Counted from the stretch's first letter, positions 1 to 5,872 are shown. The stretch is 7,493 nt of DNA from an uncultured Oscillibacter sp. (GCA_910588175.1 CAJUQQ010000082.1:1-7493), one strand, 5' to 3'. Translations and numbers: made by a program. Notes: generated by a model from the letters alone, not told the origin.

Positions 1-49
1 TCTCGTACTGGTTCACCTTGCAGCCAAGGGTGTAGATGGCGACTTTCAT
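1..49 (-). CDS. mtaB: Threonylcarbamoyladenosine tRNA methylthiotransferase MtaB, N-terminal fragment (cut by window edge)
   Basis: Read on the minus strand, an ATG at 49-47 opens a frame running off the left edge after 16 codons. The peptide is MKVAIYTLGCKVNQYE. TLGCKVNQYE is the first cysteine motif of the N-terminal UPF0004 domain of methylthiotransferases. The 'GCKVNQYE' form points to MtaB, which makes ms2t6A at A37 of tRNAs; MiaB usually has a GCxMNxxDS form and RimO a GCPKNxxDSE form. Cys10 should be a ligand of the auxiliary 4Fe-4S cluster. A ribosome binding site, GCAAGGAGAA on the minus strand (61-70), lies upstream of the ATG. The gene diverges from a cysteine desulfurase, a plausible sulfur source for its Fe-S clusters; that link is inference. 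Only 16 residues are visible, so the subfamily call rests on one motif. Confidence 0.82.
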   Translation of the reverse strand, partial: MKVAIYTLGCKVNQYE

Positions 50-66
50 AGTGGATCAGATTCTCC

Positions 67-95
67 TTGCGCTTTCCGAAATTTACTACTATAAT
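67..95 (+). promoter_or_regulatory. Candidate promoter for the nifS-MATE-rlmA-hydrolase run
   Basis: On the plus strand TTGCGC (67-72) and a perfect TATAAT (90-95) are separated by exactly 17 bp. The predicted start is near 102, giving a leader of about 64 nt before the desulfurase start at 166. The -35 box is weak (3 of 6). It faces the mtaB promoter, and both predicted starts fall on the palindrome GGCATGCC (101-108). Confidence 0.48.
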
Positions 96-109
96 GGCTT
101 GGCATGCCT

Positions 110-138
110 ATTATACTGGAATCCCCTCTTTTGGGCAA
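110..138 (-). promoter_or_regulatory. Candidate promoter for mtaB (minus strand)
   Basis: On the minus strand there is a perfect TATAAT (forward 110-115 reads ATTATA) and a TTGCCC -35-like box (forward 133-138 reads GGGCAA), separated by exactly 17 bp. Transcription would start near 103 and give a leader of about 54 nt to the mtaB start at 49. The -35 box matches 4 of 6 consensus positions. Confidence 0.5.
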
Positions 139-165
139 GCCCCAACGAAAGGAGTTTTTTCCCAT

Positions 166-1293
166 ATGATCTATCTGGATCACGCAGCCACCACCCCCGT
201 TCCCCGGGCCGTGGCGGACGCCATGTACGCGGTTCTGACGGAGCGGTACGGAAACCCAAGCGCCCAGTATCCCCTGGGAGCGGAGATGAAAAAGCAAGCG
301 GAGGCGTGGAGAAAGGCCGTGGCCGCCCTCCTGGACTGCCCGGCGGAGGGGCTGTTCTTCACCTCCTGCGGCACCGAGGGGGACAACTGGGCCCTTCGGG
401 CCGCCGTGTGGCAGAACCGGCATCTGGGCCGCCACATCGTCACCACGGCGGTGGAGCACAGCGCCGTTTTGGAGTGCTGCAAATGGCTGGAGCGGGAGGG
501 CTGCGAGGTCACGTACCTGTCCCCGGACGGGGACGGGAACCTCTCCGCCGCCCAAGTGCTGGAGGCCGTCCGCCCTGACACCGCCGTGGTCTCCGTGATG
601 CTGGTGAACAACGAGCTGGGGACGGTGTATCCCCTTGCCGGAATCGCCGCGGGCCTCTCCGCCCGGAATCCCAAGACCCTCCTCCACACCGACGCGGTGC
701 AGGGCCTGGGGACCTTCTCCGCCAGGGCCCTGGGGGCGGATTTTGTAACGGTTTCCGCCCACAAGATCGGCGGGCCCAAGGGCGTCGGGGCCCTGTACAT
801 CGGCCCCCGGGTGCGGAATCCCCGGCCCCTTCTGGCGGGCGGGGGGCAGGAGCGGGGGCTCCGCTCCGGCACCGAGGCCACGGCCCAGATCGCGGGCTTT
901 GCCAGGGCGGCGGAGCTGCGCCTGGAAAACCGGGCGCGGGACCGGGCCCATTTGGAGGCCCTTCACGCCGTAGCCCTGGAGAAGCTGCTTGCCATACCGG
1001 ACATGGTTTGCGTGGGGGCGGGGACGGCCCCCCATATCCTGTCCGTCTCCCTGGCGGGCTGGCCCGCCGGAAACATCGTCAACGACCTGGGAAGCCAGGG
1101 AATCTGCGTCTCCGCCGGGTCCGCCTGCCACCAGGGCAAGCCCAGCCATGTCGTTGCCGCCCTGAAGCTCCCCAAGCGGGTGGCCGCCGGGGTGATCCGC
1201 CTCAGCTTTGGCCCCGGCACCACCGAGGCGGACATCGACGCCTGTGCCCAGGCCCTCCGGCGGCACCGGGACACCCGGATGCCCATGCTGTAA
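166..1293 (+). CDS. NifS/IscS-like cysteine desulfurase (class V aminotransferase fold)
   Basis: This PLP enzyme removes sulfur from cysteine as an enzyme persulfide, releasing alanine, for Fe-S cluster or tRNA thiolation pathways. The 375-residue protein starts MIYLDHAATTPVP, the usual N-terminus of the family. Visible signatures are GTEGDN, VEHSAV with the PLP-stacking His98, NNELGTV, HTDAVQ with Asp176 (pairs with the PLP ring nitrogen), SAHKIGGPKG with the Schiff-base Lys200, RSGTE, and SAGSACHQGKPSHV with the catalytic Cys321. The Cys loop (HQGK between Cys and PSHV) is two residues shorter than the six-residue form typical of NifS/IscS. The start at 166 is chosen because GAAAGGAG (147-154) precedes it; a TTG at 67 in the same frame lies inside the promoter. 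It is first in a co-directional run and divergent from mtaB. The sulfur acceptor cannot be told from the sequence, so no symbol is given. Confidence 0.93.
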   Translation: MIYLDHAATTPVPRAVADAMYAVLTERYGNPSAQYPLGAEMKKQAEAWRKAVAALLDCPAEGLFFTSCGTEGDNWALRAAVWQNRHLGRHIVTTAVEHSAVLECCKWLEREGCEVTYLSPDGDGNLSAAQVLEAVRPDTAVVSVMLVNNELGTVYPLAGIAAGLSARNPKTLLHTDAVQGLGTFSARALGADFVTVSAHKIGGPKGVGALYIGPRVRNPRPLLAGGGQERGLRSGTEATAQIAGFARAAELRLENRARDRAHLEALHAVALEKLLAIPDMVCVGAGTAPHILSVSLAGWPAGNIVNDLGSQGICVSAGSACHQGKPSHVVAALKLPKRVAAGVIRLSFGPGTTEADIDACAQALRRHRDTRMPML

Positions 1294-1325
1294 ATTTTAT
1301 AATAATCGTTTGATAAAGGTGACTT

Positions 1326-2714
1326 ATGTTCAATTTCCTCCGCCGGGAACCCGGCTTTTACAAGCGGCTTTTTAAGCTCTCCCTGCCCATGATTCTGCAA
1401 AACCTCATCACCTTTTCCCTGGGGCTCATCGACACCTTCATGGTCTCCCGCCTGGGAAACGCGGAGATGGCGGCGGTGACCACCGCCAACGTCCCGGTGT
1501 TCCTCCTCACCAGCATTGTCTTCGGCTTCCAGAGCGGCCTGGGCATTCTGGTGAGCCAGTACTGGGGCAAGGGGGACGAGAAGAGCGTCAGCCGCGCCAT
1601 GGGCGTTGCCTCCCTGCTGGGAACAGCCGTCACGCTGCCCCTGGCCCTGGCCTTCTGGGCCTTTCCGGTGCCCGTGATGGACCTCCTGTCCAACAAGCAC
1701 GAGCTTTCCCTGCTGGGCGCGCCCTACCTCCAGGTCATCGGCTTTGCCTATGTGTTCAACATGCTCTCCTCCATCTACGTCAGCGCCCGGCGGAGTGTGG
1801 AGGACCCGGCCTTCGGCATGAAGCTCTTCGGCTTTTCCACCATCCTGAACACGGGACTGAACTACCTGCTGATTTTCGGCAATTTCGGCTTCCCAGCCCT
1901 GGGGGTGGCCGGGGCCGCCATTGCCACTTTACTGGCCCGGATCAGCGAGTTTGCCATCTGCGTTGTCTGCGCCCTGCGGAGCAGGCTCATCCCCCTGCAC
2001 CTGGGGCTGTTCTTCCGCCCGGGCCTGGACATGATGCGCCGCTTTGTCAAGTACGCCTCCCCGGTGGTGCTGAACGAAACTGTCTGGGGCCTGGGGAACT
2101 CCCTCTTGACCGTTATCCTGGGCTACACGGACAACTCTGTGGAAATGCTGGCGGCCAACGCCGTCATGGGCAATCTGAACCGCCTGTTCCTGGTGGTCTG
2201 CTTCGGCCTGGGAGCCGCCACGGCGGTGATAGTGGGCAAGGCCATCGGCGAGGGCCAGGGCCGGGAGAAGGTCATGGACCTGAGCCGGGCCCTCCTCTGG
2301 TTCGCCGTGCTGGTGGGGACGGCGCTGACGGTGTTCTCCATCGCCCTGGTGCCTCTGCTGTTCGTGCCCGTTATTTTCCCCATGTTCAAGCTCTTCGGCC
2401 TCTCCGCTGAAATCGCCACGGCCCTGGCGGTCATGGGCTTCGCCTCCATCCCCCTCCACGCCTGTGCCATCTCCGCCATCACCGGGGTCCTCCGGGCCGG
2501 GGGCGACGTGATGTGGTCCACGGTCCTGGACATCGCCCCCCAGTGGGTGGTGTGCCTTCCCGCCACGGCCCTGGTGGCCCTGGTTCTGAAACTGGGATGC
2601 TGGCCCATTGCCTTCGCCATCCAGCTGGAAAGCATCGTGAAATTCCCCCTCTGCCTCTGGCGGGTCCGGGGCGGGAAGTGGATCAACGACGTGACGGGAG
2701 GCGGAACGGAATGA
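1326..2714 (+). CDS. MATE-family multidrug/Na+ (or H+) antiporter
   Basis: The 462-residue, strongly hydrophobic protein has the length and pattern of a 12-helix MATE transporter, made of two six-helix halves in the cytoplasmic membrane. The amphipathic start FYKRLFKLSLP and the first helix with PMILQN and LIDTFMVSRLG are typical. Asp36 in this helix corresponds to the acidic residue conserved in NorM-type members, which couple cation influx to export of drugs or metabolites. A RASGD-like element, RAGGDV, lies in the C-terminal half. Positively charged loops separate the helices. An AAAGGTGA ribosome binding site (1315-1322) lies just upstream. The gene sits 32 bp after the desulfurase and overlaps the rRNA methyltransferase by four bases (ATGA), so those two are probably translationally coupled. 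The substrate is unknown; the methyltransferase neighbour makes antibiotic export a reasonable but unproven guess. Confidence 0.92.
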   Translation: MFNFLRREPGFYKRLFKLSLPMILQNLITFSLGLIDTFMVSRLGNAEMAAVTTANVPVFLLTSIVFGFQSGLGILVSQYWGKGDEKSVSRAMGVASLLGTAVTLPLALAFWAFPVPVMDLLSNKHELSLLGAPYLQVIGFAYVFNMLSSIYVSARRSVEDPAFGMKLFGFSTILNTGLNYLLIFGNFGFPALGVAGAAIATLLARISEFAICVVCALRSRLIPLHLGLFFRPGLDMMRRFVKYASPVVLNETVWGLGNSLLTVILGYTDNSVEMLAANAVMGNLNRLFLVVCFGLGAATAVIVGKAIGEGQGREKVMDLSRALLWFAVLVGTALTVFSIALVPLLFVPVIFPMFKLFGLSAEIATALAVMGFASIPLHACAISAITGVLRAGGDVMWSTVLDIAPQWVVCLPATALVALVLKLGCWPIAFAIQLESIVKFPLCLWRVRGGKWINDVTGGGTE

Positions 2715-3532
2715 GCCTCTTCCGCTGTCCCCTCTGCGCCGCCCCATTGGAGCGGGCGGCGGGGGCGTACCGCTGCCCCGGGGGCCACAGCTTTGACATC
2801 GCCAGGGAGGGCTACGTCCACCTGCTGCCCCCCAACCAAAAGCACTCCGCCCTCCCCGGAGACGACCGGGAGATGGTGCTGGCCCGGCGGGAATTCCTGT
2901 CCGGAGGGTATTACCGGCCGCTTCTAAATACGCTTTGTAGTCGAATTTTGGCCCTTTCCGGCGAGACGCCCGCCCTTCTGGACGCGGGCTGCGGCGAGGG
3001 CTGGTACACCGCCGGGGTGGCCCAGGCCCTGCGGGCCGCCGGGAGACGGCCCCAAATAGCGGGGACGGACATCTCGAAATTCGCCCTCCGCACGGCGGCC
3101 AGGCGGGAGAAGGGGGCGGAGTTCGCCGTGGCCTCCTCCTACCGCCTGCCCCTGGCGGACGGCGGCGTGGACGTGCTTTTGAACTGCTTTTCCCCCCTGG
3201 CGCTGGAGGAATTCCGGCGGGTGCTGCGGCCCGGCGGGCGGTTTCTCTACGTGGTCCCCGGGGCGGAGCACCTGTGGGAGATGAAGGAGATACTCTACGA
3301 GACGCCCTACCCCAATGAGGAGAAGGAGACCCCCTACCAGGGCTTCGCCTACCGGGAGATCGTCCCGGTGGACGGGACCGTCCTCCTGGACCGCCGGGAG
3401 GACATTCAAAACCTCTTCCGCATGACGCCCTATTTCTGGAAGACTCCCCGGGCCGGGGCGGAACGCCTGGCGGCCCGGGAGCGCCTGACAGTGCGGACCT
3501 CTTTCCGGGTCCATGTATTCGAAAAGCTGTGA
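2711..3532 (+). CDS. rlmA: RlmA-family 23S rRNA (guanine-N1)-methyltransferase
   Basis: The 273-residue protein (E. coli RlmA has 269) begins with a zinc ribbon: Cys6, Cys9, Cys22 and His26 in CPLC...CPGGHSFD, followed by the family hallmark GYVHLLPPNQK. A Rossmann SAM-binding domain follows, with motif I DAGCGEGWY from Asp91, the acidic residue after strand 2 in GTDISK (Asp120), and NCFSPL near 158-163. Family members methylate N1 of G745 (RlmA-I) or G748 (RlmA-II/TlrB) in helix 35 of 23S rRNA, at the macrolide exit tunnel; Gram-positive members are mostly the G748 type, so that is the likelier target here. The start at 2711 is supported by GGGAGG (2696-2701) nine bases upstream and by the ATGA overlap with the MATE stop. 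A longer frame from a GTG at 2513 lies inside the MATE gene and is not used. Confidence 0.9.
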   Translation: MSLFRCPLCAAPLERAAGAYRCPGGHSFDIAREGYVHLLPPNQKHSALPGDDREMVLARREFLSGGYYRPLLNTLCSRILALSGETPALLDAGCGEGWYTAGVAQALRAAGRRPQIAGTDISKFALRTAARREKGAEFAVASSYRLPLADGGVDVLLNCFSPLALEEFRRVLRPGGRFLYVVPGAEHLWEMKEILYETPYPNEEKETPYQGFAYREIVPVDGTVLLDRREDIQNLFRMTPYFWKTPRAGAERLAARERLTVRTSFRVHVFEKL

Positions 3533-3550
3533 AGTGAAAGGAGCACGCCT

Positions 3551-4252
3551 ATGAAACCCAATCCCACCCGTTCCGCCCTGATTCTGATCGACATGGAAAA
3601 CGGCTTTGTCGACCACCGGGGCGGCCACTGCATCCAGGGGGCCCAGGCCACCATACCCGCCTGTGCCTATGCGTGTGATCTGGCGAGGAGCAAGGGCATC
3701 CCCGTCTTCTTCGTCAAGCGCATCTACCGCTCCGACGGCAGCGACGTGGAGCTGACCCGCTACGCCGCCTGGAAGGCCGGGGGCCACGCCTGCCGTCCCG
3801 CCTCCGCCGGGCCCAACAGCGCCCAGGCGCCGGAGCCCCTCCGCCCCCAGCCGGGGGACTGGACCATCATCAAGCCCCGGTGGAGCGCCTTTTTCCAGAC
3901 GGAGCTGGACCTGATTCTCCGCCGTCTGGACGTGCGGACCGTGCTTCTGGCGGGGACCACCACCCCCAACTGCGTCCGCACCACCTGCTACGACGCTATC
4001 GCCCTGGAGTACAACACCGTGGTGCTGACGGACTGCTGCTCCTCCCAGACGGAGGAGATCCAGCGGGTGAACCTGGAGGACATGGAGCGGGCCGGGGCCG
4101 TCCTCATGGACAGCGCCGCCTTCGCCGCCTACGGGCCGGAAACCGTCCCGGACCTCTCCGCCGCCATCCGCGAGGAAATGCTGGCGTCAAGCGCCTTCCC
4201 GGAGCCCTTTGAGACGGAGCGGGACGCCGTGGGCTGGACGGATCGCTGGTGA
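3551..4252 (+). CDS. Isochorismatase-family cysteine hydrolase (amidohydrolase-like), substrate unknown
   Basis: The 233-residue protein has the catalytic triad of the cysteine hydrolase superfamily: Asp14 in ALILIDMENGF, Lys108 in IIKPRWSAF, and the nucleophile Cys141 in GTTTPNCVRTT. The Thr-Thr-Pro-Asn stretch before the Cys provides the usual non-proline cis-peptide region. YDAIALEYNTVVLTDCCSS follows, as in RutB, biuret hydrolase and N-carbamoylsarcosine amidase-like members, whose lengths are similar (about 230). Such enzymes cleave amide or carbamoyl bonds, but substrates vary widely and cannot be read here. It is probably soluble: no signal peptide or membrane segment is seen. AAAGGAG (3537-3543) lies seven bases before the ATG. 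The gene follows rlmA by 18 bp and is the last of the run. No clear intrinsic terminator follows it. True isochorismatase (siderophore) activity is unlikely because no carrier domain or siderophore genes are nearby. Confidence 0.9.
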   Translation: MKPNPTRSALILIDMENGFVDHRGGHCIQGAQATIPACAYACDLARSKGIPVFFVKRIYRSDGSDVELTRYAAWKAGGHACRPASAGPNSAQAPEPLRPQPGDWTIIKPRWSAFFQTELDLILRRLDVRTVLLAGTTTPNCVRTTCYDAIALEYNTVVLTDCCSSQTEEIQRVNLEDMERAGAVLMDSAAFAAYGPETVPDLSAAIREEMLASSAFPEPFETERDAVGWTDRW

Positions 4253-4266
4253 TGCCCGCAGGGGAA

Positions 4267-4280
4267 TGTGAACGTTTGCG
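4267..4280 (+). promoter_or_regulatory. LacI/cre-like operator candidate, distal site
   Basis: TGTGAACGTTTGCG matches the cre-type pattern TGWAARCGYTWNCW at 12 of 14 positions and has the central AACGTT palindrome. It shares AACGxTTGC with the proximal site at 4409-4422. Assignment to CcpA or to a LacI-type inositol regulator is inference. Confidence 0.35.
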
Positions 4281-4377
4281 TAAATTCCGGCCCCCTTCCG
4301 TCAAACCGTAAAAAAAGCCGTGGGACCTTTGGCGAATTCGGAAAAATTTCGGAAACACGGAGAAAAACCGTTGATTT

Positions 4378-4406
4378 TTCACGGCGAAAATGCTACCTTC
4401 AATTAT
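4378..4406 (+). promoter_or_regulatory. Weak promoter candidate for iolE
   Basis: TTCACG (4378-4383) and AATTAT (4401-4406) are separated by 17 bp, each matching 4 of 6 consensus positions. Alternative boxes exist nearby (TTGATT at 4371, TATAGC at 4404) with poor spacing. A start near 4413 would leave a leader of about 100 nt and place the proximal operator over the start site. Confidence 0.28.
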
Positions 4407-4408
4407 AG

Positions 4409-4422
4409 CGAAAACGATTGCA
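4409..4422 (+). promoter_or_regulatory. LacI/cre-like operator candidate, proximal site
   Basis: CGAAAACGATTGCA matches the cre-type pattern at 12 of 14 positions and shares AACGxTTGC with the distal site about 142 bp upstream. It would overlap the predicted start site of iolE, the classical position for repression. Confidence 0.38.
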
Positions 4423-4461
4423 GGAGCGCCATGCCCCCGCCGGTTTTCCCCTTTTGACAAG

Positions 4462-4479
4462 GAGGCCACCAAGGGCCTC
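4462..4479 (+). other. Small leader hairpin before iolE
   Basis: GAGGCC (4462-4467) and GGCCTC (4474-4479) form a perfect 6-bp stem with a 6-nt loop, ending 16 nt before the ribosome binding site. There is no T-tract, so it is not a terminator. It may be chance in GC-rich sequence. Confidence 0.3.
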
Positions 4480-4495
4480 AGGACGACAATATTTC

Positions 4496-4503
4496 AAGGA
4501 GGT
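4496..4503 (+). promoter_or_regulatory. Ribosome binding site of iolE
   Basis: AAGGAGGT is a full-length match to the 16S anti-Shine-Dalgarno sequence, eight bases before the ATG at 4512. It fixes the start and implies strong translation. Confidence 0.88.
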
Positions 4504-4511
4504 CGCTTCCC

Positions 4512-5414
4512 ATGTTTGATTCCAAGAACGTTTCCCTGGGCATCGCGCCCATCGGCTGGTGCAACGACGATATGCCGGAGCTGGGCGGAGAGAACACCTT
4601 CCAGCAGATCGTCAGCGAGATGGCCCTGGCGGGCTTTACCGGCTGTGAGATCGGCAACAAGTACCCCTCCGATCCCGCCGAGCTGAAAAAGGCCCTGGAC
4701 CTGCGGGGCATGCGCATTGCCAGCCGTTGGTACTCCTCCTTTATCCTGACCCGCCCCTTTGAGGAGGAGGAGAAGGACTTCAAGGCCAATCTGGACTTTC
4801 TGGCCGCCGTGGGGGCCAACCGGATCAACGTCAGCGAGCAGAGCTATTCCATCCAGGGCCAGATGGACACCCCCGTCCTCACCGGCGGACACAAGCATGT
4901 GATGGACGACGCTGAGTGGGACCGCTTCTGCGACGGCCTGAACAAGCTGGGCAAGATCGCCGCCGACCGGGGCTTCAAGCTCTGCTTCCACCACCACATG
5001 GGCACCGTGGTCCAGACCAGCGAGGAGACGGACCGCATGATGGCCAACACAGACCCCCGGTATGTGTTCCTCTGCTATGACACCGGCCACTTCACCTTCG
5101 CCGGGGAGGATCCCCTGACCATGCTGAAGAAGTATGTGGACCGGGTGGGCCACGTGCATCTGAAGGACATGCGGCTTCCCGTGGTGGAAGAGGCCCGGAA
5201 GAACAACTGGAGCTTCCTCCAGTCCGTGCGCAGCGGCGCGTTCACGGTGCCCGGCGACGGCGACGTGGACTTCGACCCCGTGTTCAAGGTTCTGGCGGAC
5301 GCCGGGTATCAGGGCTGGCTGCTGGTGGAGGCCGAGCAGGACCCCGCCAAGGCGAATCCTCTGGAGTACGCCATGAAGGGGCGGAAGTACATTCGGGAGC
5401 ATACCGGGCTGTAA
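4512..5414 (+). CDS. iolE: Inosose dehydratase (2-keto-myo-inositol dehydratase)
   Basis: IolE removes water from scyllo-inosose to give 3D-(3,5/4)-trihydroxycyclohexane-1,2-dione, the second step of inositol catabolism after the IolG dehydrogenase. The 300-residue length equals that of known IolE proteins (about 297). The N-terminus carries the diagnostic LGIAPIGWCNDDMPELGG (residues 9-26) and ISEMALAGF-like VSEMALAGFTGCEIG. The rest is a xylose-isomerase-like TIM barrel: HHHMGT (His160-162), YDTGHF (Asp190, His193), GHVHLKD (His214, His216, Asp219), GDGDVDF, and a late-barrel Glu273 in LLVEAEQD, all plausible metal or substrate ligands. The start has an ideal ribosome binding site. It is the first iol gene here; iolB and iolD follow, but after a 779-bp hairpin-rich gap and a terminator-like hairpin. 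The call rests on the family-specific N-terminus and on the neighbours. Confidence 0.95.
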   Translation: MFDSKNVSLGIAPIGWCNDDMPELGGENTFQQIVSEMALAGFTGCEIGNKYPSDPAELKKALDLRGMRIASRWYSSFILTRPFEEEEKDFKANLDFLAAVGANRINVSEQSYSIQGQMDTPVLTGGHKHVMDDAEWDRFCDGLNKLGKIAADRGFKLCFHHHMGTVVQTSEETDRMMANTDPRYVFLCYDTGHFTFAGEDPLTMLKKYVDRVGHVHLKDMRLPVVEEARKNNWSFLQSVRSGAFTVPGDGDVDFDPVFKVLADAGYQGWLLVEAEQDPAKANPLEYAMKGRKYIREHTGL

Positions 5415-5420
5415 GGGCTC

Positions 5421-5445
5421 AAAGAGGGGACTTCGTCCCCCCTTT
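5421..5445 (+). terminator. Terminator-like hairpin just after iolE
   Basis: Arms 5421-5431 (AAAGAGGGGAC) and 5435-5445 (GTCCCCCCTTT) pair at 10 of 11 positions around a 3-nt TTC loop, starting 6 bp after the iolE stop. The A-rich 5' arm and the TTT at the end of the 3' arm fit a rho-independent terminator, but the U-tract is only three bases and is followed by GG, so read-through is likely. Confidence 0.55.
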
Positions 5446-5455
5446 GGATTCCCCC

Positions 5456-5641
5456 CTCCAGTGACGTCGGTCACTGGAGCCGCCGCCCAAGGCGGCTGGG
5501 GCCGGGGAATGTTCGCCACGCGCATGTCGCGGCGAACATAATTCCATTTCTTTCTCCGCATACGCGGAGAAACCAGGGGACCCAGGTCCCCTGGACTCCC
5601 CTGCGCCGGATCGGCCGGTGGAGCGCCGCCTCTCATCCGGC
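5456..5641. repeat. Array of six adjacent hairpins
   Basis: In order: 5456-5465/5470-5479 (10 bp, 4-nt loop); 5478-5484/5491-5497 (7 bp, sharing two bases with the first); 5511-5517/5531-5537 (7 bp), extended by GGAAT/ATTCC at 5506-5510/5541-5545; 5551-5559/5564-5572 (9 bp, 4-nt loop); 5573-5580/5587-5594 (8 bp, starting on the very next base); 5605-5611/5635-5641 (7 bp with a smaller inner stem). All listed pairs are perfect. The stems differ in sequence, so this is not a tandem repeat of one unit. Confidence 0.75.
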
Positions 5642-5671
5642 ACACACCGAAAGAGAAGCCCGGTAAACGCA

Positions 5672-5681
5672 GCTCCGGAGC
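5672..5681. repeat. Ten-base perfect palindrome
   Basis: GCTCCGGAGC is self-complementary. It lies between the hairpin array and the poly-C run. No known binding protein is suggested. Confidence 0.5.
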
Positions 5682-5734
5682 AACCACCAGAGTGCGGCAG
5701 CGGAAAGCGGAGAAAGTCCATTCGACAATCTCCA

Positions 5735-5749
5735 CCCCCCCCCCCCCCC
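5735..5749. repeat. Homopolymer of 15 C
   Basis: Fifteen consecutive C residues lie in non-coding sequence. TCTCCA (5729-5734) just before it is complementary to TGGAGA (5770-5775), so the run could sit in a loop. Tracts of this length are slippage-prone, and the exact length may also be uncertain in an assembly. Confidence 0.85.
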
Positions 5750-5770
5750 GGCCGCACTACGCCGCGGACT

Positions 5771-5812
5771 GGAGACATGCGTATCCGGAGGAAGCACCTC
5801 CTGCGCGTCTCC
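5771..5812. repeat. Nested hairpin
   Basis: GGAGAC (5771-5776) pairs with GTCTCC (5807-5812), then GCG (5779-5781) with CGC (5804-5806) after an AT bulge, enclosing a second stem GGAGG/CCTCC (5787-5791/5797-5801) with a 5-nt loop. Confidence 0.5.
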
Positions 5813-5872
5813 TCGTCCCCCGTCCCCCGCAGGGCGACACTTCTTTTTCTCTTTTCCCCGCAAGGGAGACGC

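Larger units (their letters stand above)
4253..4511 (+). promoter_or_regulatory. Regulatory gap and leader upstream of iolE
   Basis: This 259-bp non-coding stretch separates the hydrolase from iolE and is more AT-rich in its middle (about 4310-4410) than the genes around it. It contains two operator-like sites (4267-4280 and 4409-4422), a weak promoter candidate, a small leader hairpin (4462-4479) and the iolE ribosome binding site. No gene is supported within it. Confidence 0.6.

Noticed and set aside
67..165. Upstream TTG start adding 33 residues to the desulfurase
   Set aside because: It overlaps the predicted promoter, lacks a ribosome binding site, and the family normally starts at the MIYLDHAATTP end, which has GAAAGGAG upstream.
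46..1266. A 406-codon open frame on the minus strand opposite the cysteine desulfurase
   Set aside because: Its translation is low-complexity Gly/Pro/Arg/His-rich sequence with no family motif; it mirrors GC-rich codon use of a gene with complete catalytic motifs.
1298..1303. Perfect TATAAT between the desulfurase and the MATE gene
   Set aside because: No -35-like box lies 16-18 bp upstream; it sits in a short AT-rich gap of closely spaced genes and is probably chance.
2513..2710. GTG-initiated extension of the rlmA frame
   Set aside because: It lies wholly inside the MATE gene; the zinc ribbon that begins this family starts right after the ATG at 2711, which has GGGAGG upstream.
4253..4300. 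Possible terminator after the hydrolase (GGAAT/ATTCC at 4263-4267/4284-4288)
   Set aside because: The stem is only 5 bp with a 16-nt loop and there is no T-tract.
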